DNA of 64,000 nt from Spisula solida. Its lineage: Eukaryota > Mollusca > Bivalvia > Venerida > Mactridae. The number at the start of each line of letters is the position of its first letter. Position 1 is the first letter of the stretch. Of this stretch, positions 39,089 through 49,900 are shown piece by piece. Below the pieces are notes generated by a model, which saw only the letters and a list, made by a program, of their open reading frames with translations, was not told the DNA's origin and did not search any database. The stretch is taken from contig OX365959.1 in assembly GCA_947247005.1 (NCBI GenBank), positions 33,686,148 through 33,750,147 of the forward strand, written 5' to 3'. The position numbers and the translations under genes were made by a program.

Positions 39089-40156
39089 TAAGCGACATCG
39101 TTCATGTGACTATCTGGTTGATAAAGGACGCACCTTTAAAGAAGACAATGTGATGTGAAGGCTAATTGAAGAGTTGACAGCGTACTGTGAGACTGCTGAG
39201 TTCACTTATTAAGCACCCGTTGGTTTTCATGTCTATTTTATTCACTTTGAGCAAACATTCACCACATCCGGTTAACATCTTCCACTTCCGGTCAACACAA
39301 AGAAACCGTCTGTGTAGTGTATACAGTACATTAACTAATTGGAACGTGTTTCCTTTACTTGGCTTTGTCACAGGTTCAACAAAGGTGAAACTTGTCACAT
39401 AAGACAAAGAGAAAGGCAATAAATTGATGCTATTAGTGAACACGGAAAACATTCTTCAATAATAGTGCTACAACGGTTATAGATACTATAATAGATACAA
39501 ACAACACCATTGAAAACGTTTTATGTTAAAATATGCGCGGTTTGAAAGGAAGATAGTGTTTGATTCAGACGTCTTTCAAGGATGAGTATGTTGTGGTTAG
39601 AAAAATCAGTATGACGTCACGGAAAATCCAAACTTTCTGTTGGACATTTAAAAATAGATTAATGGATTTCGCATCAAAAACTATTTCATCAAGTGTTGCA
39701 CTTTAAATGAATGCATTAAAATGCAAAATAAGAGTTTTGATCAAAACAATAAACTATCATCGAAGATGTGAAAACTCCAGGCGTATCTCTTTAACAATGT
39801 TATTTTCTAAAACATTTGTTAATTCTTTGCTAGAAGCAATTACGCTAAAACTAAAGCAAGCTATAACAAACAAAATGTCTCTTACGAAGAATTTATTATT
39901 ATGGTGCGTCTTGATTGTTTTCCTGCAATTTCGTAATTAAATGCAATCTCTGTCGTGTGAATAATTCAGAATTGAACTACGTTTGAATTGTTAGATTCTT
40001 TGCAAATGAAGTGTGTCAAAACATAAAGATTGTCAACATACGTTTGTGTTTAATCATAAGTGATGTTTTTGATTTATTATTCTATGAGAGTTATTTTTGC
40101 TGACATTTATGTTACATCTTACCATAGATCATCTGGAAAGACATACTGATTTCACA
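39089..40156. other. Region upstream of the CCN exons
   Basis: No confident gene. It holds the doubtful signal-peptide frame at 39,875. Overlapping frames at 39,162-39,452 on both strands show no known motif. A promoter for the CCN gene could lie here, but I see no decisive TATA or initiator. Confidence 0.3.
39875..39932 (+). CDS. Possible signal-peptide exon of the CCN gene (doubtful)
   Basis: An ATG at 39875 opens a short hydrophobic peptide, MSLTKNLLLWCVLIVFLQF, that looks like a signal peptide and is followed by a possible GTAATT donor at 39933. It lies 0.8 kb upstream of the IGFBP exon on the same strand, as expected for exon 1. Against this, that donor leaves phase 1 while the IGFBP exon needs phase 0, and the only phase-0 donor nearby (GTTTTC at 39917) is poor. 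Treat it as a candidate only. Confidence 0.2.
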
Positions 40157-40278
40157 ATATGAGAAATGTGTTCGGTTCAAATTTCAGGCAAATAACGATT
40201 ATGTACGAGTAATAATCAGTTGTCTGACGCACATAATCGTTGTTTGCCTGAAATTTGAACCGAACACATTTCTTATAT
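40157..40278. mobile_element. Hairpin element with two 48-bp arms
   Basis: The left arm (40157-40204) and right arm (40231-40278) are nearly perfect reverse complements; key words are GTGTTCGGTTCAAATTTCAG and CTGAAATTTGAACCGAACAC. A 26-base loop separates them. It lies about 0.5 kb upstream of the IGFBP exon. Confidence 0.8.
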
Positions 40279-40429
40279 ACGCATTCTTGTTCAAGTCGTG
40301 GTAGTTATTTAGTTATGTTATGTTATTTATGTTAATATAGTTTAAGAGGATCAGGTTAATAGCTATAGGAAATGTAGGTCACCAAGTATCATTTGGGTTT
40401 GACTATGTGTGTTATTTGCAGGTGACATG

Positions 40430-40735
40430 TCCTTTTTGACATTTTCCTTGACTTGGGCATTGTCTTTGACATTTCTGTGAAATTATTCTTGTTCTTGTCT
40501 CTGTCCTTGCAATTCCATTATCCTTTTTAATGGCATTGTTCTTGACATTGTCGTTGCCCGCGTCCCTGTAATTGACAATAACCTTAACATTGACCGTGTC
40601 CTTGTCCTTTCCAATGATATTATCATTGACCTTGTCATTGTCCTGAGATTGACGTTGTCCTTGTCCTTGACCTTAACATTAGTCTTGTCATTGACCTAAT
40701 CCTTGCTATAGGCATGTCCTTTATTTTGTCAATAT
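40430..40735 (+). repeat. Degenerate TTGNC hexamer array before the IGFBP exon
   Basis: It is built from CCTTGTC, CATTGAC, CCTTGAC and CATTGTC words at roughly 6- and 12-base periodicity. It ends about 30 bases before the acceptor at 40,768 and so lies where the branch point and polypyrimidine region begin. Confidence 0.7.
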
Positions 40736-40768
40736 TTATTTAAGTGTGTAGTATTTTTCTATTTTCAG

Positions 40769-40973
40769 CTTTGTAATTACCCCTGCCAATGTCCAGTCCA
40801 TACGCTAAATTGTGATAGCGGTGTGTCCGTCGTTAAAGATGGCTGCGACTGTTGCTACATGTGCGCGAGACAGCATGGAGATCTGTGCAATGTCAAGGAT
40901 GTTTGTGACGTCAAAATGGGCTTGTTTTGTGACTTGACACTCGGTCACGTTCCAGGGACTGGAATATGCAAAG
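40769..40973 (+). CDS. CCN exon: IGFBP-like domain
   Basis: The acceptor is a pyrimidine-rich tract ending TTTTCAG at 40768; the donor is AAAG|GTATTT, leaving phase 1. The exon encodes 68 residues starting LCNYPCQCP and containing the family signature DGCDCCYMCARQHG, then GLFCD. All 12 cysteines expected of an N-terminal IGFBP module are present. The frame requires a phase-0 junction with whatever exon carries the signal peptide. The preceding 300 bases are a degenerate TTGNC repeat. Confidence 0.92.
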
Positions 40974-43900
40974 GTATTTTGTATTTCTCATATACTGTTT
41001 GTATTAACACCATTCATTTTCGCGCATATTAGATTTCGTGGATTTAGGTTTAAATTTCGTAAGGTTATAAATTCGTTGATTAAAAAAGGAGGGAAAACAC
41101 TTTGTGGTGGTATTCAAAGGTAGATACGTCGCGGTAACGTGATTTCGTCGTCGAATTTATCTATGAAATCAACGAGAATCTATCACCCAAGAAGAAAAAT
41201 GGCTTTACAGTATGCGATAAGTTTAAACAAAAATTACTAGTACTACTTGGAAGGTGATAAAACCAATCAGCTGATAGTGTAACCGTACACAACTTCCGGA
41301 AACACGGCACATGAAAACAGCTGCGTTGCTGTGTGTCTAATTAGTTTCAAAATATATTTTATATGACAAGGCGTGTGAAAATGATGAAAGAGTATCAAAT
41401 AGAACCCGTCTTTATTCAGCTAATTAGTACAAGGACAGACGACACTTATAATACGTGTATCAATACTACACTGCACAAGGGTACTAGGATCTACGTGTTA
41501 CTGAAAATGATATATCTATCATACAAAACTTGGGATCACAGGTACCATGTACGGCAGTTATCCGACAGATCATATGCACCTCTTAACAATCTATACAAAG
41601 TGCACTCGTCAAAATAGAAAATGAAAAATAATCTTAGACATTTTACTTCTTTTCCAATGATATATACCAAACGTCCCAGTTCCTGGAGCATCCCTAGTTG
41701 GTTTGAGTGTTGGCATAAAGCATTAACAGCATCCATTGTTGTAATTCAACACGTTTTTAAAAAAGTTAGAATCTAGTATTTGTAGTCTCAACGCATGCCA
41801 CATAAGGCGTGCTCCTCTGACTTACGAAAATTACCGTAACCTACGTTATATGAATGTCTCGGTTATATGGATGCTGAATAGCGATTATAGTCCGTTTGCG
41901 ACGAGGCTGGACCCCCATAAACCTTAAATATCTTTTACAGTACTTATGCAATTTGATTGAAATTTAGTATGGTACACTGAATTACCTTTACCAACTATGT
42001 GTTTAAATTTCAGATTTTTTACGAACTCATTAATGTTTTCCCATTGTGTCTAATGTATTAAATTATGTATTTTAATCAACAAATGTGCAGGGAGTAAAAT
42101 AAGCCATTACGATCAGGTAGTTAGACTAATGCTGTTGTATTTGTAATAAATGTAACGGGACATATACAATGGGGATAACGTATAGAACAGAAGTGATACC
42201 CTTGACGATTTTTCGACAGTAAATTCCGTCGCTTCGGTAAGTAAATCTCGATTTTTCTTTTTTTTTGTAAGACGTTATCAAGGAAATCAACCAGCCCACC
42301 GTACCCGGCCCTGTCGAAAAACCGTCAGGGGTATCACTTCCGTTCTATACGTTATCCCCATTGATATATAGATAACTTTGACCTAAATTTGACTGGTCAT
42401 CAATGTGTATATAGTTGAGGCCCACCTTGTGATTGTAATGATCATTTGTATAAACAAAATGTTGAGTCTTGAGGTGAGCTTAAACATCAAACACATACAC
42501 TTTGACGTATGGGCCTCATTTTATATTTGCAATCGTCACTGGTGTGTTACTTAATGTAGAGTTATATTGGACCAAATTGATTACCTTTGCTGTTCCAGTC
42601 ACTTCAATCACTCATGAATGAATGAATACGTATTTACCCTGTTTTAGACTTAAAGTTTTACATTGGAAGTAAATGCAAAGTACACTTTTTTGTGGACCAA
42701 AAATTCTGTTTTAATTTATGAGATTGGTAAGGTTGATTTATGAAGATATACCAGTTGTTATTCTAATTGGCATTGTACTTTTTAAGATATTTAAGATTTA
42801 TGGGGGTCCAGCCTAGTCGCCGGACTATACCGCATTATACACGGGACCTCGGTTATAAAGTGTCATTCAAAAGATAGTTGGTATAGACCAGATAATTTGA
42901 CACAACTCTCGACCTTCTATTGGCATAATTTAACATCTGAAATATTGTCTATCAAGTATTTGTAATCCCGGATGTGTGTTTTTATAAGCGGGAAGTATTA
43001 CGAAGACGCTGGAGGTGTTATACCAACACAACTCCAAAGGACCGATATTGCACGATTCGCTCGCAGATATTTATAAATTCAACCCAATAACCTTTTAATA
43101 TATTCATTCATAAAGGTCAGGATCAGTTCAAATTTACCGTGCTATAAAGTCAGTAGTTGAGTGGGAATAGTCTTGACAATACACGTATGATGCGTGCTAT
43201 GTAACGATGATCAGCCAGTCAGAACTCGATCCTGGTTTTACAAAATACACTGCTTTACCGACGTACCCCCCCCCCCCCTGACCTCCCTTGGTAGGTATGC
43301 AAACGAGCCTGAGTTTAGACGTTTCATCGAATTAACATAAACGTTTAATTTTAGCATAGTTAAGTGTCAAACGACCTTATGTACACACACTAGAGGGTTT
43401 AATTTCGAGTCATCTGGATTCCTTTGAGAATGAACTAAAGAAGGTTTTTAATTGCGTTTAAGATAGTATACGATATTTCTTTTAGTCATAGTTCAATGTG
43501 TTGTGTCGTCTTTCTTACCACTTTATGATGTTTGAATGACGGCTTTTTAGATAAAAGTCTTATACTTCACTTTCTCAGATTAAACTCGATTATTGTAATA
43601 CGTTCAAAGCGTGTTATTTACATACAAACTTCCAAGTGTATCTACATTGTATATTTATAAACATTATCCATATGTTCAAAAATAAACTGATCCCATTCAA
43701 AAACTATTTTGAAATCTCAAGAATACGTTAAGTAGAAATCATTTGACATTACTCATTTATACATCGATTATATATACAGCCTCATATTACTGTCTGAAGA
43801 GTGGTACGTCATAAATGCACGTTATACCCGTATGCCAAAAAATGGTATACGAGAATAGCATCCACTCCAGCATAAAGAATTTTTTTCCGTTTAAAATATT

Positions 43901-46900
43901 ATTATTATTTTGAAACAACTGAATTAAGGTTTTTGTGTGGCGTAACGCCACACAATGATATTACCACTTTTCAGCTTACGACCAGTTTAACGCATTAGGT
44001 CTCGACAAATAAATAGTTCTATGATTTGAACAATATTACAAGCATGCAACACAGGTTACACGTATCATTGGACCTGATTTGTTTACATTACCTACATTTA
44101 CTTATGTTAAGAACAATAGTTATACCAGACTTTTATTATTAGAGGATATTTATAGCAAATCATTGCGCACGGACTATATTTCTACTACCAAAAATTGTTT
44201 TCACTGCTGGCGGGAACCCACGGTTACTGTTACGTATGTAAATCACTCCGCCGCTGAACATTGCAGACAATGACCTAATTATGTTGTATACGAACATTGA
44301 TGCTATAAATAGAAACAGCATGTGTTCACTGGTGGCGGAAACTGAAATAGTTCTACGTAAAGTAGTTCCAAAGCGTTTGCATGTAAAAACCGCCAATAAC
44401 TAAAACTATCTTTGAAATAAACTAAGTAGATTTCTTCTTTATGAAAGGAGATTAAATCACTATGCCGTTGTTTGTAGACGAGGACATAATTATGCGGTGT
44501 GCTACTAACTGCAGTTCTAGGCCGTCTATTGCAGTCGAAGGCCGTCGAAGTTCAAAAAAATGTTTTATGCATGTATACGTTAGGTTAATTCGTGGTAATT
44601 TATGTGTATATATGTATATTTGTCGATAATAAAACCGAAATATCTGAAGGAAAGTATGTAATATGATGAATTTATAGTCCAAACACTGTACGATGGCCAA
44701 TCTACGGGAGAGAACTTGGGTTGGATATATTTAGGTCTTTGGACTGAACAAGAGTCGAAATCTAGATAAAGGCCGTCGAAGCGAAACATAACCGTTTTAA
44801 AGCAATTAAACATTATAATATTGTCACACATGCACAGATATATGTATTTACAAATAATTTAAATTGAAATACCCAAAACAATATGTAAAAAGATGACTTT
44901 AAGGGTCACAAACCACTAAATAAAATTGTTCTTTAGCTCAATGTAAAGTGACAATTGTCAGCCCCAGATAATATCTTGTTAAAGTCTATGGCCAGTTCAC
45001 AGACCTATATCATTGAAAAGCAGTATGTTGCAGCTACAAAATAAGACCAAAAAAACAGGGGGTCATGTTTAATATATGAAAGATTTTGTTCGTCAAAGGC
45101 GGTAGACAAATATTTACAGACGCGCGGACCGATCCAATGTGGGTTTTACCCTTCTCTACTTTCGCTTTGTCAAGTATGCCAAAATCTCAAAATATTCAAG
45201 ATAAAACACATTCACTCATTCAACTATATGTATACAATACCTTTAAACTCAATAAGATGATTCTAGTTCCATTTTGTCAAGACATATCACCATTTGCAGG
45301 CAAATAGAAGTTTCTGTAAGGACTATTTGAGTGTATCCGATTTCGGGTCGCGTATGTATTTAGTGGTTTATTACCTTAAAGCCAAAACTACTACGACGAC
45401 AAATCTAAGGGAGAGAACTTGGGTTGGTTTTAACAAGAGTCGAATCTTGACAAAAGCTGTCAAAGCGAAAAATAAACGTTTTAAACCAATTAAACGTATA
45501 TCATTTTCACATATGTCTAGATATATTTATTTACAACTAATTTTAATCGAAATACCTAAATCAATATGTTATATCATGTCACTTTATAACTCAAAATGTA
45601 ACGACGATTGGAAGTTTTATACAGCGGTCAACCCTGGAACATTTGACTTCCTGCCAGAGAGGAAGTCAGTTATAGTTATAAGGGAAAGTATTCTACTGTG
45701 GTCAACCTTGAAATATCTATTTAAGGTCTCTAACAAGGATCGGTTAGTTATAATTGGAAGTTTTCTACAGCGATCAACCCTGAAATATCTATTTAAGGTT
45801 TTTTACAGGAGTCGGTTAGTTATAAATTGAAGTTTTCTACTGCGGTCAACCCTGTAATATCTATTTCCGGCCTCTCATAGGAGTCGGTTAGTTATAATTG
45901 AAGGTTTTCTATAGCGGTTAACCCTGAAACATCTATTTAAGGTTTCTTACAGGAGTCGGTTATTTATTTAATTGAAGTTTTCTACTGCAGTCAACCCTGT
46001 TATATCTATTTAATGTCTCTGGCAGGAAGTCAGTTAGTTATAAGTGGTAGCTTTCTACTGCGGTCAACCCTGTAATATCTATTTTGGCGTCTGACATGGG
46101 TCAGTTAGTCAAAAAATTGAAAGTTTTCTACAGCGGTCAACACTGAAATATCTATTTTAGGTTTCTTACAGGAGTCGAGTAGTTATAAATTGAAGTTTTC
46201 TACTGCAGTCAACCCTATTATATCTATTTAATGTCTCTGGCAGAAAGTCAGTTAGTTATAAGTGGTAGTTTTCTACTGCGGTCAACCCTGTTATATCTAT
46301 TTAAGGCCTCTGACAGGGGTGGGCTAGTTATAATTGAAGGTTTTCTACTGCGGTCAACCCTGTTATATCTATTTAAGGTTTCTGACAGTGGTCCGTTAGA
46401 TTTTAGTGGAAGTTTTCCAAAGCGGTCAACCCTGAAATATCTATTTAAGGTCTCTGACAGGCGTCTGTTAGTTGTAAGAGCCAGTTTATTATATTGGTCA
46501 ACCCTGAAAGATCTATTAAAGGTCTCTGACAAAGGTCAGTTTGTTTTAACTGGCAGTTTTCTACTGCAGCCAACCCTGAAATATCTATTTAAAGTCTCTT
46601 ACAAGGGTCGGTTAGTTATGAGTGAAAGTTTTCTACAGCGATTACTTATAAGTGGAAGTTTTCTACAGCGGTCAACCCTGAAATATCTATTGAATGTCTT
46701 TGACAGGGGTAAATTTGTTTTTGAGCCTGCTTGCGGTGAGAGATGTGTGGGCGTAAGTGCGAGAATGTGTAAGTTCGTTCCATTTTGTCTGGACAATAAC
46801 ATTGTTATGCTTTAACCAATCTTGATTATATTAGGCTTGAATGTTCACCCCCACGAAGATGGTGTCATGCACAACCCTCGGGTTCCTATCTCAAAGGTCA

Positions 46901-49900
46901 AGATCACAGTTGGAGGTCAAAGATCAAATTAAAGCTTGTCAGGATTATAACTTTGTTATGCATTGACCAATCTATCTTATATTTGGCATGAATGTTAATC
47001 TCCATTAGGTGGAGTGTTATACCCAACCAACAGGTTCATATCTCAGAGGTCAAGGTCACAATTTGAGGTCAAATGTCAAATTGAAGCTTGTCCGACCATG
47101 ACTTTGTCATGGATTGACCAATATTTCTTATATTTGGCATGAATGTTATCCTCAATGAGACAGGGTGTCATGCCCAACCACCGGGTTCCTATCTCAAAGG
47201 TAAATGTCACAGTTGGAGATCAAAGGTCAAGTTGAAATTTGCCAAACTATTCCTTTGTCATGCATTGACCAATCTTAAAATTGACATGAATGTTAACATC
47301 TACCAAAGTTCCTCTCTCAAAGGGCAAGGTCAGTGTTGGAGGTCAAAATTAATTAAAGTTTGTACAGATCATTTTATTATTTATACATGGTGGGATAAGA
47401 TTAACCTGGCACATTTAAGTTGGTGATTTTTGGTTGGTGACTACAAAGACCTAAATATACATTTTGGTCTTTGGTGAGTACATGTAATTATCTTGACACC
47501 AGGCGATCTCTCCAAGTCGTTTAAATGGTCATTGTAAATATACTTTGCTTGACGCCCAGCATAGTAAGTTCCATGTTACTGCTGGTTCGCTTGGTGTCTT
47601 GGGCAGCACAAATGCTTGAATTAGACTGGGCTTATCAGAACTCGAGCATAAAATGTTGATGCAACCTTTTTTCGATATTGGTTTTAATCGCATCAGTACG
47701 CCACACACGAGTACTTTCAGTGCTTTGATTATATAATAAATCATTGTTTTGCAATAATGAACACTGTGATGTTGGCTACCGTATGCAGGCTTGTTTTAAC
47801 AATAGTCATGTTATGATGTTTTCGTCTACTAGTATTTGTTGTTTCAATACTCACTTTATAGTTTTGATTGTGTTGGTCTTCACAGTAGGCTTTATTACAC
47901 ACAAGAGCCGTCAGAGACAGGTGATACTCCCCATGGAATTATTGTCACAGAAAAAATACTCCAAACAATATGCAAAAGAGAGTTATGTTTTTTTGGCACT
48001 TAAACTTATGAGATTTACCACGCACGTTAATTAACGTGCGTGGATTAACTGAACTATGAAGTTTCAAATTGATATCTTCCTTACTGTTTGAGTTATGGCA
48101 TGGGCAAGAATTAAGTACAATGGGAATAACTCCCAACAATGTAGGGTTAACGCATGCGTTTTCGTGCTATAACATCTGCAGAGTCCCGAGGGACGGTTGG
48201 TGCCCCAGCCCGTTAGGGCGAGGGCACCAACGCTCCCAAGGGACTCTGCAGATGTTATAGCACGAAAAAGCTTGCGTAAACGCTATTATAGCATTTAAAA
48301 CATCAATTAATGCGTTTGTATTTCTAAACTATTTATATTTTGGCTGTAGATTTTGTGGCGACATCGCGTAAACAAATGTAACGTCGCGAAAACAAACGTT
48401 ACGTCATAACAGTTTTTGTTATGAGCGTCGACTTCTGGGATCGGCAAATACCAAGATAACATGAATAATGCGGGTTTGTTTAAAATTATTATTTAAATCT
48501 TATAGAAAATTAATTAGTAGTTACAAATAAAATGGGAATTGCAGTTCATAAGACGCTGTAAAATCGTTTATTTTCGTCGGTGAGGCTCTGAAATGAGCAT
48601 ACGTAAAACTGGACGTTAACAGCGCGTTCTCTCGTGAATCTTTATGTTTACGCATGGTTTTCGTCCCGTTAACGTATGAGCAAAATCACCGTTTTTTATA
48701 TGCTATTAGAAAGAGTTATGATTCTTGAGCACTGCACTTCCCCTCATTGAGATCTATTCACATATGTAGTTTCAAATTGATATCTCTAATACTGTAAGTT
48801 ATAGCCCGGACAATAATTAAGTATGAAAAATACTTAAAAAATATGCAATAAAGAGTTATGGCTCTAATGCACTGTACTTCCCCTCGCTGAGATCTATGAA
48901 CATGCCAAGATTCATATTGATACGCATAGTAGTTTTTGAGTTATCATCCGGACAAACATATGTCGGACGGCGAACGGACGGACATAGCGCCGACTATTTT
49001 CACTGGCACTCGATCTGAAAAACAATTCTATAAATTGCCGTCGCCTATGTAAAGCTTTATGGTGCTAGTTTGATTGTTTGGAGCTGATGTGTAGGAGAAT
49101 ATCATTGGTTGATTGTTTGGAGCTGATGTGTAGGAGAATATCATTGGTTGATTGTTTGGAGCTGATGTGTAGGAGAATATCATTGGTTGATTGTTTGGAG
49201 CTGATGTGTAGGAGAATATCATTGGTTTATTGTTTGGAGCTGATGTGTAGGAGAATATCATTGGTTGATTGTTTGGAGCTGATGTGTAGGAGAATATCAT
49301 TGGTTTATTGTTTGGAGCTGATGTGTAGGAGAATATCATTGGTTGATTGTTTGGAGCTGATGTGTAGGAGAATATCATTGGTTGATTGTTTGGAGCTGAT
49401 GTGTAGGAGAATATCATTGGTTTATTGTTTGGAGCTGATGTGTAGGAGAATATCATTGGTTGATTGTTTGGAGCTGATGTGTAGGAGAATATCATTGGTT
49501 TATTGTTTGGAGCTGATGTGTAGGAGAATATCATTGGTTTATTGTTTGGAGCTGATGTGTAGGAGAATATCATTGGTTGATTGTTTGGAGCTGATGTGTA
49601 GGAGAATATCATTGGTTGATTGTTTGGAGCTGATGTGTAGGAGAATATCATTGGTTGATTGTTTGGAGCTGATGTGTAGGAGAATATCATTGGTTGATTG
49701 TTTGGAGCTGATGTGTAGGAGAATATCATTGGTTTATTGTTTGGAGCTGATGTGTAGGAGAATATCATTGGTTGATTGTTTGGAGCTGATGTGTAGGAGA
49801 ATATCATTGGTGTATTTAAAATATTTACCAATGTGTTTAAATTGTATTAGTACTACTAACCCCCACGTGTATTTGGCAATCGCTTATTGAACCAATTTGA

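Larger units (their letters stand above)
47940..48995 (+). mobile_element. Second copy of the GGACGGAC-ended repeat element, interrupted
   Basis: AAGTTTCAAATTGATATC words at about 48,057 and 48,766, and GCACTGCACTTCCCCTC, show it is the family seen at 34,900-35,870. It ends near 48,990 in GGCGAACGGACGGACATAGC. Roughly 550 bases (48,146-48,690) of unrelated sequence, including a hairpin, interrupt it. Confidence 0.65.

Noticed and set aside
45294..46815. 178- and 194-codon ORFs
   Set aside because: They lie in the 72-bp tandem array and repeat with it.
49028..49890. Two ~270-codon repetitive ORFs on opposite strands (ELMCRRISLV and PMIFSYTSAPNN repeats) as genes
   Set aside because: Both come from the 39-bp minisatellite whose unit is a multiple of three; nothing supports splicing or translation, and mirror-image openness on both strands is expected.
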